A DNA stretch of 64,000 bases from RBG-16-66-20 sp036560705. GTDB taxonomy: Bacteria > Pseudomonadota > Gammaproteobacteria > Burkholderiales > SG8-39. Within the stretch, counting starts at the first letter, position 1; the number at the start of each line of letters is the position of its first letter. Of the stretch, positions 34,158 through 46,535 are shown piece by piece. The position numbers and the translations under genes are program-made. Under the pieces are notes generated by a model. That model ran no database searches, was not told the origin of the DNA, and saw only the letters and a program-made list of their open reading frames with translations. Where the stretch lies: positions 43,267-107,266 of the forward strand of contig DATBQR010000016.1 of the NCBI GenBank assembly GCA_036560705.1, in the 5' to 3' direction.

Positions 34158-34352
34158 TTACTTCTTCTCGTCCTTCTTGTCCATCTTCTTCTCCATCTTG
34201 CCGCCCTTCTTGTCCATCTTCTTGTCCATCTTCTTTTCCATCTTCTTGTCGTCCTTCTTGTCGGCCGCAGCCCCCATGTGGGAGGCGGCAACGGCGCTCA
34301 GGCTCACGGCCGCGAACAGGGCGGCGACGATCATCGACAGCAGCTTGGTCAT
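34158..34352 (-). CDS. Small secreted protein with MxKK repeats (MXKDX-like)
   Basis: This 64-residue protein has a signal peptide (about 1-22, ending AVAA). Its mature part is made almost only of Met, Lys, Asp, Glu and Gly, in repeats of the form KKM(D/E)KKM. It resembles the pentapeptide MXKDX repeat proteins annotated in betaproteobacteria, whose role is unknown. It has a good ribosome site (AGGAGAG) and is bracketed by its own promoter (34513-34541) and terminator (34113-34142), so it is a single-gene unit. The methionine/acid/lysine content could bind metal ions or polyanions (inference). Confidence 0.8.
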   Translation of the reverse strand: MTKLLSMIVAALFAAVSLSAVAASHMGAAADKKDDKKMEKKMDKKMDKKGGKMEKKMDKKDEKK

Positions 34353-34506
34353 TTCTATCTCTCCTGGATATTGATGTGTTTAAACGGGGTGACGTAACGA
34401 GTAACCGCCGAGCCTCCCCGCAGCGAAAAACGCGCGAAGCCTCATCCGGTTGACCGACCCTCCCGGTCTGTCCCCGTACTGCCTCCCTCTCGCGGGTTTC
34501 CCCACG
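34353..34506 (-). promoter_or_regulatory. Long leader of the small MxKK-repeat gene
   Basis: The predicted transcript start near 34506 leaves about 150 nt before the ATG. On the minus strand it can form hairpins, for example GCGTGGGG-AAA-CCCGC and GACC-GGGAG-GGTC. I match it to no known riboswitch. It lies in the 192-bp gap between two divergent genes, which otherwise holds only promoters. Confidence 0.4.
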
Positions 34507-34512
34507 CAAGCC

Positions 34513-34541
34513 ATTGTAAACAAAAGAAGATTCAGGATCAA
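34513..34541 (-). promoter_or_regulatory. Sigma-70-like promoter for the MxKK-repeat gene
   Basis: On the minus strand the sequence reads TTGATC, 17 bases, then TACAAT. Both hexamers are close to consensus and the spacing is ideal. It points toward the small secreted protein gene. Confidence 0.6.
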
Positions 34542-34544
34542 ACC

Positions 34545-35771
34545 GTGATAAGCTATTGTTTTTACAGGATTGTCTTTGTGTCCGGGCGTATCAAACTCTG
34601 CCGGGAAATTTGTTTTGCGTTGCTCGCGACTGCGGCCTGCGGCGCCGCCGCCGCACCGTATGTGCCCAAGGACGATTCGCAGGTCCTGGAGACGCTGCCC
34701 AGCAAACCCGGCGATCCCGCCGCCGCGGAGTTGCGCAGGCTGCGCGCTGCTGCCGCGGCAGCGCCTGGCAACGCCGGGCCGGCGGCGCTTCTCGCGCGCC
34801 GTTATTTCGACCTGGCGATGGCCGAGGGCGATCCGCGCTACGTCGGTTACGCGGAGGCCGCGCTGCGCCCCTGGCCGGAGACGGCGGCGGCGCCGGCCGA
34901 AATGCTGATCCTGCACGGCATGCTGCGCCAGTACCGCCATGATTTTCCCCGCGGCATGGCGGATTTCGAGCTCGCGCTGAAGATCGATCCGGCCAATACC
35001 GAGGCACGCGCCTGGCGGGCGGCGATCCTGATGGTGCAGGCGGACTACCCGGCGGCGCGCCGCGAGTGCGAACTGCTCGCCGAGCATGCAACCGAACTGC
35101 ACGCGACGGCCTGCATCGGCTATATCGATGCGACCACGGGGCACGCGCGAGCCGCCTATGAGCGTCTCGCCGCCGCGCTGGCGCGCCGGTCCGAGGTCAA
35201 CCCGGAATTCCACGCCTGGATCCAGACCCGCCTCGCGGAAATGGCCTGGCGGTTCGGCGACTACGCCGCGGCGGAACGGCATTTCCGCAAGGGCCTCGAA
35301 CTTGGCGTGGACGACAACTTCCTGCTCGCCGCTTACGCCGACTTCCTACTCGAGCGGGGCCGCGCCGCCGAGGTCGTGCAACTGCTGAAAAAATGGGTGC
35401 GCTCCGACACCCTGCTGCTGCGGCTCGCCCTTGCCGCAAGGGAACTCAAGCTTGCGGAAGGTGAAAAATACACGCAGACGCTGGGCGACCGCTTCTCCGA
35501 CGCCGGGCTGCGCGGCGAGAAGCTGCATCTGCAGGAGGAAGCGAGGTATCTCCTGGACCTGAAGGGCGATGCGCGGGCGGCGCTCGCCACCGCAGCCGAG
35601 AACTACCGCACGCAGCGCGAGCCGCGCGACGCGCTGGTGCTGATCGATGCGGCGCTGGCGGCGCGCGATCCGGCCGCGGCGGCCCCCGCGCTGCAATGGC
35701 TCGAATCGACCGGCTTCGAGAGCGCGCGCATCCGGGACGCCGCCGCGAAGCTGAAAGCGCTGCCGCGATGA
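34545..35771 (+). CDS. Exported TPR-repeat protein
   Basis: This 408-residue protein has a hydrophobic signal-like stretch (ICFALLATAACGAAAAP near residues 22-38). Helical repeats of tetratricopeptide type follow over most of its length (for example RHDFPRGMADFELALKIDPANTEARAWRAAILM and YAAAERHFRKGLELGV). It is probably periplasmic or membrane-attached and mediates protein contacts. The start is either GTG at 34545 or GTG at 34578, each with an AGGA upstream; the second gives a more normal signal peptide. Its stop overlaps the HupE-like gene by 4 bp, which links the two functionally. Confidence 0.82.
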   Translation: MISYCFYRIVFVSGRIKLCREICFALLATAACGAAAAPYVPKDDSQVLETLPSKPGDPAAAELRRLRAAAAAAPGNAGPAALLARRYFDLAMAEGDPRYVGYAEAALRPWPETAAAPAEMLILHGMLRQYRHDFPRGMADFELALKIDPANTEARAWRAAILMVQADYPAARRECELLAEHATELHATACIGYIDATTGHARAAYERLAAALARRSEVNPEFHAWIQTRLAEMAWRFGDYAAAERHFRKGLELGVDDNFLLAAYADFLLERGRAAEVVQLLKKWVRSDTLLLRLALAARELKLAEGEKYTQTLGDRFSDAGLRGEKLHLQEEARYLLDLKGDARAALATAAENYRTQREPRDALVLIDAALAARDPAAAAPALQWLESTGFESARIRDAAAKLKALPR

Positions 35772-36889
35772 GAGCCCTGGCGTTCCTGTCGCTCCTCTTC
35801 GCCGCGGCGGCGGCGCAGGCGCACAAGCCGAGCGACAGCTATCTGGCGATCAGCGTCGCCGGCGCCGCGGTACGCGGCCAATGGGACATCGCGCTGCGCG
35901 ACCTCGAATTTGCGATCGGGCTGGACGCCAACGGCAACGGCGAAATCAGCTGGGGCGAACTGCGCGCCAAGCGCAGCGAGATCGGAGCTTACGCTTTTTC
36001 TCGTTTGAAAATAAATTCGGACGGAAAACCCTGTGTAACTGCAAACACGGAACTCCTGGTGGACGAACACAGCGACGGCGCCTACGCGGTCATGCGTTTC
36101 GACGCCGATTGCGGATCGCGCGCGCCGGCATCGCTGGAAGTCACCTACAGCCTGTTCTTCGACCTCGACCCCACGCACCGCGGCCTGCTGCGCTTCGACC
36201 GGGGCGGCGCGTCGCAGACCGCCGTACTGTCGCCGGAACGTCCGCGGATCGCGTTCCGGGCGGGCGAAGTCTCGAAGCTGTCGCAATTTTTCGACTACCT
36301 GCGCGAAGGGATCTGGCATATCTGGGTCGGCTTCGACCACATCCTTTTCCTGCTGTCGCTCCTCCTGCCTTCCGTTTTGATCCTGAAGAACGGCAAATGG
36401 AAAGCGGCGGAGCATTTTCGCAGCACGTTTTGGGACGTGCTGAAGGTCGTCACCTCCTTCACCATCGCGCATTCGCTCACCCTGTCGCTTGCCGCGCTTT
36501 CGCTGATTTCCCTGCCCTCGCGCCTGGTCGAATCGACGATCGCGCTTTCGGTGGTGCTCGCCGCCCTGAACAACCTGAAACCGCTCGTCGCGGAGCGGCG
36601 CTGGGCGGTCGCCTTCGCCTTCGGCCTGATCCACGGCTTCGGCTTCGCCAGCGTGCTGGCGGACCTCGGGCTGCCGCAAGGCACGCTGCTGCTCGCGCTG
36701 GTCGGCTTCAATCTCGGCGTCGAAGTCGGCCAGCTCACGATCGTCTGCGCCTTCCTGCCGCTCGCCTACGCCCTGCGCCGCAGCCGGTTCTACCGCCGGT
36801 TCGTCTTCACCGGCGGTTCCGCCGCGATCGCGCTGGTGGCGCTGGTCTGGCTCGCGGAACGCGCGCTCAATGTGAAGCTCTGGCCGTAA
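35768..36889 (+). CDS. HupE/UreJ-like membrane protein with EF-hand loop
   Basis: This 373-residue protein has a signal peptide (1-18, ending AQA), a periplasmic domain up to about residue 165, and then six or more helices. The membrane part has the HupE/UreJ_2 hallmarks WHIWVGFDHILFLLSLLLP and AFGLIHGFGFASVLADL. HupE/UreJ proteins are linked to nickel supply for hydrogenase and urease. The periplasmic part carries a canonical EF-hand loop at residues 53-64 (D1, N3, N5, G6, I8, E12), so it probably binds Ca2+. Start at 35768 overlaps the TPR gene by 4 bp. Nickel transport here is inference. Confidence 0.85.
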   Translation: MRALAFLSLLFAAAAAQAHKPSDSYLAISVAGAAVRGQWDIALRDLEFAIGLDANGNGEISWGELRAKRSEIGAYAFSRLKINSDGKPCVTANTELLVDEHSDGAYAVMRFDADCGSRAPASLEVTYSLFFDLDPTHRGLLRFDRGGASQTAVLSPERPRIAFRAGEVSKLSQFFDYLREGIWHIWVGFDHILFLLSLLLPSVLILKNGKWKAAEHFRSTFWDVLKVVTSFTIAHSLTLSLAALSLISLPSRLVESTIALSVVLAALNNLKPLVAERRWAVAFAFGLIHGFGFASVLADLGLPQGTLLLALVGFNLGVEVGQLTIVCAFLPLAYALRRSRFYRRFVFTGGSAAIALVALVWLAERALNVKLWP

Positions 36890-36920
36890 AATACCGGTTT
36901 TTCCGCTCCACCGTACGCCC

Positions 36921-39176
<2,256 letters not shown>

Positions 39177-39205
39177 GCGCGTGAACGTGAACTAGTTCCG
39201 CAAAC

Positions 39206-39232
39206 AAAAAGCCGCCCGAGGGCGGCTTTTTT
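39206..39232. terminator. Bidirectional terminator between icd and cspA
   Basis: The hairpin AAAAAGCCGCCC / GGCGGCTTTTTT has a GAG loop. It serves the convergent icd and cold-shock genes. Confidence 0.85.
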
Positions 39233-39249
39233 ATTGGCCGTTGCGGCGG

Positions 39250-39453
39250 CTAGGTCTTCTGGATGTTCGATGCCTGCTTGCCCTTGGGGCCCTGCACGAC
39301 GTCGAAGCTCACCTTCTGGCCTTCCTTCAGGCTCTTGAAGCCCTGCATGTTGATCGCCGAGAAATGCGCGAACAAATCCTCGCTGCCGTCGTCCGGTGTG
39401 ATGAATCCGTAGCCCTTCGCGTCGTTGAACCACTTCACGGTACCGATTGCCAT
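39250..39453 (-). CDS. cspA: Cold-shock-domain protein (CspA family)
   Basis: This 67-residue single cold-shock domain binds single-stranded RNA and DNA and acts as an RNA chaperone. RNP1 (KGYGFITP) and RNP2 (DLFAHFSAI) are intact, and the family start MAIGTVKWFND fixes the ATG at 39453, with GGGGGAAG upstream. Which paralogue this is (stress-induced or constitutive) cannot be told. A promoter candidate (39512-39540) leaves a leader of about 50 nt. Confidence 0.93.
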   Translation of the reverse strand: MAIGTVKWFNDAKGYGFITPDDGSEDLFAHFSAINMQGFKSLKEGQKVSFDVVQGPKGKQASNIQKT

Positions 39454-39511
39454 CGAACTTCCCCCGCCTCTTGGTTGTCGAATCCGGGCTCCCACCCGGG
39501 CCATTCGGCGG

Positions 39512-39540
39512 CTTTTACCCGCCTTCCGAACCCCCGTCAA
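39512..39540 (-). promoter_or_regulatory. Sigma-70-like promoter for cspA
   Basis: On the minus strand TTGACG, 17 bases, then TAAAAG. The -35 matches 5 of 6 and the -10 matches 4 of 6. It lies about 60 bp upstream of the cold-shock gene. Confidence 0.5.
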
Positions 39541-39610
39541 GGGCCCCTGCGGACGCATTTGCGCTCCCAGAGCGCATTGATTAGGATGGAAACGGTCGGC
39601 TACCACATGC

Positions 39611-39913
39611 ATGCAACACAAAGACGACTCAGTACTCGAGGCAAAAAAGGCGAAGGTAAAACTTCCGCCGATGTACAAGGTTTTGCTGTTGAACGACGAC
39701 TACACGCCGATGGAATTCGTCGTGCTGGTGCTGCAGAAATTTTTCGGCATGACACGGGAGAGGGCAACCCAGGTGATGCTTAAGGTCCACCGCGAAGGCA
39801 TGGGGATCTGCGGCGTCTACCCGCGCGACGTGGCTTCCAGCAAGGTCCAGCAGGTCGCGGACTACGCGCGCAAACACCAGCATCCGCTGCAATGCGTGAT
39901 GGAGGAAACCTAG
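39611..39913 (+). CDS. clpS: ATP-dependent Clp protease adaptor ClpS
   Basis: ClpS binds N-end-rule substrates and hands them to ClpAP. The 100 residues hold the conserved YKVLLLNDDYTPMEFVV segment, the FFGMTRERATQVMLKVHREG helix with substrate-pocket residues, and VYPRDVAS. clpA starts 1 bp after its stop, so the two are translated together. Confidence 0.96.
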   Translation: MQHKDDSVLEAKKAKVKLPPMYKVLLLNDDYTPMEFVVLVLQKFFGMTRERATQVMLKVHREGMGICGVYPRDVASSKVQQVADYARKHQHPLQCVMEET

Positions 39914-39914
39914 C

Positions 39915-42200
<2,286 letters not shown>

Positions 42201-42220
42201 CCGGAAATCTCCGGGACTGC

Positions 42221-42517
42221 ATGAGAGCGGCAATCCTGATTGTTGCGGCTCTCGCAGCCTGTCCCGCAGCGGCTCAGGATTCCCAGCCCGGGCGCAACCT
42301 GGCGGCGGGATGCGCGATCTGCCACGGCACCGAAGGACGCTCTTCCACCAGGGAACTGCCATCGCTCGCCGGACTGCAGAAGGACTACATCATCAGGCAG
42401 ATGGCGGATTTCCGCGACGGCAAGCGCCCGGCAACGGTGATGCAGCAAATCGCCAGGGGCTATTCCAGCGCGGAGGTCGAGGCGATGGCGGCCTGGTTCG
42501 CCGCGCAGAAGCGGTGA
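42221..42517 (+). CDS. Small c-type cytochrome, probable sulfide dehydrogenase subunit
   Basis: This 98-residue periplasmic monohaem cytochrome has a signal peptide (about 1-18, ending AAAQ). The haem motif CAICH is at 31-35 and the likely axial Met is Met74 (ATVMQQIARGYS). It starts 20 bp after clpA and 7 bp before the flavoprotein gene. This pairing matches flavocytochrome c sulfide dehydrogenase (FccAB) or SoxEF, in which the cytochrome takes electrons from the flavoprotein. Single-haem size fits SoxE-like subunits. Confidence 0.87.
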   Translation: MRAAILIVAALAACPAAAQDSQPGRNLAAGCAICHGTEGRSSTRELPSLAGLQKDYIIRQMADFRDGKRPATVMQQIARGYSSAEVEAMAAWFAAQKR

Positions 42518-42524
42518 AGCGGCG

Positions 42525-43805
42525 GTGAAACGGAGAGGATTCCTCAAGTTTGCCGGTGCGGCGGCCTCGGCAGGATCGCTGGCCGGCCTGGCGGCTACGA
42601 TGAGCGGCTGCGCCGGCGCCTCCTACAAGGCGCGCGTGGTGGTGGTCGGCGGCGGCTTCGGCGGCGCCACCGCGGCCAAATACCTGCGCCTGTGGGACCC
42701 GGCGATCGAGGTGGTGCTGGTCGAGCGCGCGGACGTCTTCACCTCCTGCCCGATTTCCAACCTGGTGCTTGCCGGCTTCGCGGACATCGAGGACGTGCGC
42801 CGCGGCTACGACGGCCTGCGCCGCCACGGCGTGCAGGTGGTGAACGACGAGGCGACGGCGATCGATACGGCGAGAAAAATCGTCAAACTCGGGCGTGGCG
42901 GCGATCTCGGCTACGACCGCCTGGTGGTGTCGCCCGGCGTCGATTTCAGCTTCGAGGAGATCCAGGGCTACGAGGAGGCGATGAAAGCCGGGCGCGTGCT
43001 GCACGCATGGAAGGCGGGCGCGCAGACCGTCGCGCTGCGGCGCCAGCTGGAGGAAATGCGCGACGGCGGCGTCTACGTGATTTCCGTGCCGCTCGCGCCC
43101 TACCGCTGCCTGCCGGCGCCGTACGAGCGGGCGAGCCTGGTAGCGGCCTACTTCGCGCGGGCGAAGCCGCGCGCCAAGGTGCTGGTGCTGGACGCCAACC
43201 CGGACCTTACCTCCGAGGGTCCGCAGTTCCGGAAAGCCTGGGCGGAGCTCTATCCGAACATCATCGAGTATCAGGCCAATGCCAGGGCAATCGGCGTCGA
43301 TCCCGCGGCGGGGATCGTCAATCTCGAAGTGGAGGACGTCAAAGGCGACGTGCTGAACGTCCTGCCGCCGCACCGGGCGGGCGACATCGCGATGAAAGCG
43401 GGGCTGATCACCACCAACAACCGCTGGTGCGACGTGGACTGGCGCACCATGGAATCGAAAGCCGTGCCGGGGGTGCACGTGCTCGGCGACTCGACGCTCG
43501 CCGCGCCGGCAATGCCGAAATCCGCCAGCATGGCGAACAACCAGGGCAAGCTCGCCGCCGCCGCGATCATCGAGATCCTCAACGGCCGCGCGCCGGACCC
43601 CTCGCCGAGAGTGCTCAGCAGCTGCTACAGTTTTGTTTCTCCGAAGGAAGCCCTCCACGTCTCTTCCGTGCATGCCTGGGAAGATCGCCAGGCGACGCTG
43701 AGGATCGTTCCCGGTTCGGGCGGAGCATCGCCGGCGCGCAGCGAAGCGGAAGGCGCCTTCGCCTGGAATTGGGCCCGCAGCATCTGGGCCGATTCGCTGG
43801 GCTAG
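42525..43805 (+). CDS. Flavocytochrome c sulfide dehydrogenase flavoprotein (FccB/SoxF-like)
   Basis: This 426-residue flavoprotein has a twin-arginine signal (RRGFLKFAGAAA). The FAD-binding fold VVVVGGGFGGATAAKYL follows, then TSCPISNLVL, and the FCSD C-terminal flavin domain. Cysteines in APYRC and NNRWC fall where the redox-active disulfide of the family is expected. GDSTLAAPAMPKSASMANNQGK closes the FAD domain. It oxidises sulfide to sulfur in the periplasm and passes electrons to the small cytochrome encoded 7 bp upstream. The GTG start is set by the Tat motif. Confidence 0.9.
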   Translation: MKRRGFLKFAGAAASAGSLAGLAATMSGCAGASYKARVVVVGGGFGGATAAKYLRLWDPAIEVVLVERADVFTSCPISNLVLAGFADIEDVRRGYDGLRRHGVQVVNDEATAIDTARKIVKLGRGGDLGYDRLVVSPGVDFSFEEIQGYEEAMKAGRVLHAWKAGAQTVALRRQLEEMRDGGVYVISVPLAPYRCLPAPYERASLVAAYFARAKPRAKVLVLDANPDLTSEGPQFRKAWAELYPNIIEYQANARAIGVDPAAGIVNLEVEDVKGDVLNVLPPHRAGDIAMKAGLITTNNRWCDVDWRTMESKAVPGVHVLGDSTLAAPAMPKSASMANNQGKLAAAAIIEILNGRAPDPSPRVLSSCYSFVSPKEALHVSSVHAWEDRQATLRIVPGSGGASPARSEAEGAFAWNWARSIWADSLG

Positions 43806-43813
43806 AAACCTGG

Positions 43814-43833
43814 ATCCCCGCTTGCGCGGGGAT
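43814..43833. repeat. REP-like palindrome, GC-rich
   Basis: An 8-bp inverted repeat (ATCCCCGC / GCGGGGAT) has a 4-base loop and is followed by TGACGG. It is the same family as the element at 15326-15345. It lies between the convergent sulfide dehydrogenase and dut genes. Confidence 0.65.
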
Positions 43834-43850
43834 GACGGCAGTTGCCGTCA
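43833..43850. terminator. Short palindrome containing the dut stop codon
   Basis: TGACGGCA-GT-TGCCGTCA is a perfect 8-bp inverted repeat. The dut stop (TCA on the plus strand) is its last three bases. It may, with the neighbouring palindrome, end both convergent transcripts, although it lacks a T-run. Confidence 0.4.
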
Positions 43851-44297
43851 GCTTTTGCCGGTGCTGCCGAAACCGCCGGCGCCGCGGCTGGACGCCGCGA
43901 ATTCCTCGACGATGTTGAATTCCACCTGCTGCACCGGCACCACCACCAGTTGCGCGATGCGGTCCATCGGCTGGATCGTAAACACGGCCTGGCCGCGGTT
44001 CCACACCGAGACGAACACCTGCCCCTGGTAGTCGGAGTCGATCAGGCCGACCAGGTTGCCGAGCACGATGCCGTGCTTCGCGCCCAGCCCCGAGCGCGGC
44101 AGGACGATGGCGGCGAAACCCGGATCGCCGATGTGGATGGCGATGCCGGAGGGCACCAGATGGCTGTCGCCGGGCTTGAGCGTGAGCGGCGCATCCAGGC
44201 AGGCGCGCAGGTCGAGGCCCGCAGCGCCCGGGGTGCCGTACTGGGGCAGCATTTCGCGGATCCTCGGATCGAGGATCTTGACGTCCAGCTGGCGCAA
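43848..44297 (-). CDS. dut: dUTP diphosphatase
   Basis: This enzyme hydrolyses dUTP to dUMP, protecting DNA from uracil and supplying thymidylate synthesis. The 149 residues contain all five trimeric dUTPase motifs: GAAGLDLRA, PRSGLG, GLIDSDYQGQV, RIAQLVVVP and the C-terminal RGAGGFGSTG arm. It lies 1 bp after coaBC, the usual neighbour in proteobacteria. Confidence 0.97.
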   Translation of the reverse strand: MRQLDVKILDPRIREMLPQYGTPGAAGLDLRACLDAPLTLKPGDSHLVPSGIAIHIGDPGFAAIVLPRSGLGAKHGIVLGNLVGLIDSDYQGQVFVSVWNRGQAVFTIQPMDRIAQLVVVPVQQVEFNIVEEFAASSRGAGGFGSTGKS

Positions 44298-44298
44298 G

Positions 44299-45495
44299 CT
44301 AGCGCTTCGCTTTCGACATCATGCCGGCGACGTGCGCGACCAGCTTGCGCGCCAGTTCGATCTTGGGGCCGCGGCCGAGGGGATGGCTGCCGCGCGCATC
44401 GAACAGCGTGATGCTGTTGTCGTCGGCGCCCAGCGCCTCCTGCGCGAGGTTGGCGGCGATCAGCGGCACGCCCTTTTTCACCCGCTTCTCCCTGGCGTGC
44501 GCCGAGACCTTTTCGCTCTCGGCGGCAAAACCGACGCAAAACGGCGCATTTTTCCGCGCCGCCACCCAGGCGAGGATGTCCGGGTTCTCCTCCAGCTTGA
44601 GGACCGGGGTGCTGCCGTTCATCTTCTTGATTTTCTGTTTCGAGGAATTCTTCACTTTCCAGTCTGAAACCGCGGCCACCGAGACGAATACGTCGCTGCC
44701 GTCCACCGCCGCCTTTACTTCGTTGAACATCTGCTGCGCGCTGCGCACGTCGACGCGCTGCACGCCCACCGGCGTCGCCAGCGCGACCGGCCCGCTGATC
44801 AGCGTCACGCGTGCGCCGGCCTCGTGCGCCGCGCGCGCGACCGCGTAACCCATTTTCCCGGAACTCGAATTGGTGATCACGCGCACCGGGTCGATCGGCT
44901 CCTCGGTCGGCCCCGCGGTCACCAGCACGCGCCTGCCGGCGAGCGTCTTCGGCTGGAAATACGCCTCGACCTCGGCAACGATGTCGGCCGGTTCGAACAT
45001 GCGCCCCATGCCGGTCTCGCCGCAGGCCTGGTCGCCAGCCGCGGGACCCGCGAAGGCGACGCCGTCCTCGCGCAGCACGCGCAGGTTCCTTTGCGTCGCC
45101 GGGTTGTCCCACATCTCCACGTTCATCGCCGGCGCCAGCAGCAGGCCGCAGCGGCGCGCGAGCACCAGCGTGGACAGGAGATCGCCGGCGAGCCCCTGGG
45201 CAACCTTGGCGATGAAATCCGCGCTCGCCGGCGCGACCAGGATCAGGTCGCGGTCGCGCGACAGCTCGATGTGCGACATGTTGTCGGCGACCCGCGGATC
45301 CCACAGGTCCGTCCAGACCGTCTGTCCGGTGAGTGCCTGCATGGTCACCGGCGTGATGAACCGGGTCGCCGCCTCGGTCATCGCCACGCGCACGTCGCAG
45401 CCGGCCTTGCCCAACAGGCGCGCGAGCTCGCCCGCCTTGTAGGCGGCGATGCCGCCGGTCATGCCGAGCAAAATCCGCTTTCCCTTCAAGGTCAT
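44299..45495 (-). CDS. coaBC: Phosphopantothenoylcysteine synthetase/decarboxylase
   Basis: This bifunctional enzyme of coenzyme A synthesis has a flavin-dependent decarboxylase (CoaC) at the N-terminus and a CTP-dependent ligase (CoaB) at the C-terminus. CoaC shows GMTGGIAAYKAGEL, LAPAMNVEMWDNPATQ and the substrate-clamp Cys in GDQACGETGMGRM. CoaB begins near 195 with VLVTAGPTEEPIDPVRVITNSSSGKMG and includes KIKKMNG. The 398 residues are normal. The frame is open upstream; ATG 45495 gives the family start MTLKGKRILLGMTGG. It is divergent from radC by 54 bp. Confidence 0.96.
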   Translation of the reverse strand: MTLKGKRILLGMTGGIAAYKAGELARLLGKAGCDVRVAMTEAATRFITPVTMQALTGQTVWTDLWDPRVADNMSHIELSRDRDLILVAPASADFIAKVAQGLAGDLLSTLVLARRCGLLLAPAMNVEMWDNPATQRNLRVLREDGVAFAGPAAGDQACGETGMGRMFEPADIVAEVEAYFQPKTLAGRRVLVTAGPTEEPIDPVRVITNSSSGKMGYAVARAAHEAGARVTLISGPVALATPVGVQRVDVRSAQQMFNEVKAAVDGSDVFVSVAAVSDWKVKNSSKQKIKKMNGSTPVLKLEENPDILAWVAARKNAPFCVGFAAESEKVSAHAREKRVKKGVPLIAANLAQEALGADDNSITLFDARGSHPLGRGPKIELARKLVAHVAGMMSKAKR

Positions 45496-45549
45496 CGGTC
45501 CGGCTACCCCGGGCGTTAAGGGATCAGGATTGTAGAGGAAACAGGGCAT

Positions 45550-46221
45550 ATGGCCATTTCGGACTGGCCGCTCGCGGAACGGCCCCGGGAGCGGCTGCTG
45601 GCGCAGGGTGCGGCCGTCCTGAGCGATGCCGAATTGCTGGCGGTGTTCCTGCGCACGGGAATCCGCGGCAAGAGCGCCGTCGAGCTGGCCCGCGAGCTGC
45701 TGGCCGAGTCGAACGGCCTCGGCGGCCTGTTCGCTTGCACGGAGAAACTGCAGGGCATCAAGGGCCTGGGGCCGGCGAAGGCCGCGCAACTCGCGGCGGT
45801 CATGGAAGTCGCGCGCCGCTGCCTGAAGGAGGACCTGCGTTCGGGCAGCGCCCTTACCTCTCCGGGCGCCGTGCGCGATTACCTGCGGCTGGCGATCGCC
45901 GAGCGCGAGCACGAGGTATTCGTCTGCCTGTGGCTGGACGCCCGGCACCGTGTGATTTCCTGCGACGAACTGTTCCGCGGCACGCTGACGCAGACCTCGG
46001 TCTATCCGCGGGAAATCGTCAAGGCCGGACTGAAGGCGAATGCCGCGGCGGTGATCTTCGCGCACAACCATCCGTCCGGCGCGGCGCAGCCCAGCCAGGC
46101 AGACGAGCTGCTGACCCGCAACCTGAAGGAGGCGCTGGCGCTGGTCGAGATCAAGGTGCTCGACCACTTCATCGTTGCCAGCCACCAGGCGCTGTCTTTT
46201 GCCGAACGAGGTCTGTTGTGA
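45550..46221 (+). CDS. radC: RadC-family JAB domain protein
   Basis: This 223-residue protein has a helix-hairpin-helix region (about 45-100, LQGIKGLGPAKAAQL) and a MPN/JAB metalloprotease-like domain with the JAMM motif HNHPSG...D near 180. The family was once tied to DNA repair, but its function is not settled; all metal ligands are present. The rpmB promoter lies across its stop codon. Confidence 0.94.
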   Translation: MAISDWPLAERPRERLLAQGAAVLSDAELLAVFLRTGIRGKSAVELARELLAESNGLGGLFACTEKLQGIKGLGPAKAAQLAAVMEVARRCLKEDLRSGSALTSPGAVRDYLRLAIAEREHEVFVCLWLDARHRVISCDELFRGTLTQTSVYPREIVKAGLKANAAAVIFAHNHPSGAAQPSQADELLTRNLKEALALVEIKVLDHFIVASHQALSFAERGLL

Positions 46222-46243
46222 AGTGCCTGTTTTCGCGTATAAT
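46216..46243 (+). promoter_or_regulatory. Promoter for rpmB-rpmG
   Basis: TTGTGA, 16 bases, then a perfect TATAAT. The -35 overlaps the last codons of radC. The expected start site is about 30 bp upstream of the rpmB ATG. Confidence 0.7.
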
Positions 46244-46279
46244 TCGCGCCTTTTCCGCACCGCCATTCCGGAGTTTCAA

Positions 46280-46525
46280 ATGTCCCGAGTCTGCGAAGTC
46301 ACCGGCAAGAAGCCGATGAAAGGCCACCTGGTCTCGCACGCGAACAACAAGACCATCCGCACCTTCCAGCCCAACCTGCACTACCGCCGCTTCTGGCTGG
46401 AGAGCCAGAGCCGCTGGGTGCGGCTGCGCGTCTCGACTGCCGGCCTGCGCCGCATCGACAAGCTCGGCCTGGAAGCCGTGCTGGCCGAAATCAAGGCCAA
46501 GAAAAAAGAAGCAGCGAAAGCCTGA
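46280..46525 (+). CDS. rpmB: 50S ribosomal protein L28
   Basis: This 81-residue large-subunit protein has the family start MSRVCEVTGKKPMKGHLVSHANN and the segment TKTIRTFQPNL-like (here NKTIRTFQPNLHYRRFW). A good promoter (46216-46243) precedes it, and rpmG follows 10 bp downstream, the usual pair. Confidence 0.97.
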   Translation: MSRVCEVTGKKPMKGHLVSHANNKTIRTFQPNLHYRRFWLESQSRWVRLRVSTAGLRRIDKLGLEAVLAEIKAKKKEAAKA

Positions 46526-46535
46526 GGAGCCCGCC

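Noticed and set aside
34353..34544. Possible small coding gene in the divergent gap
   Set aside because: No open frame with a start and ribosome site; the region is better explained as promoters and leader.
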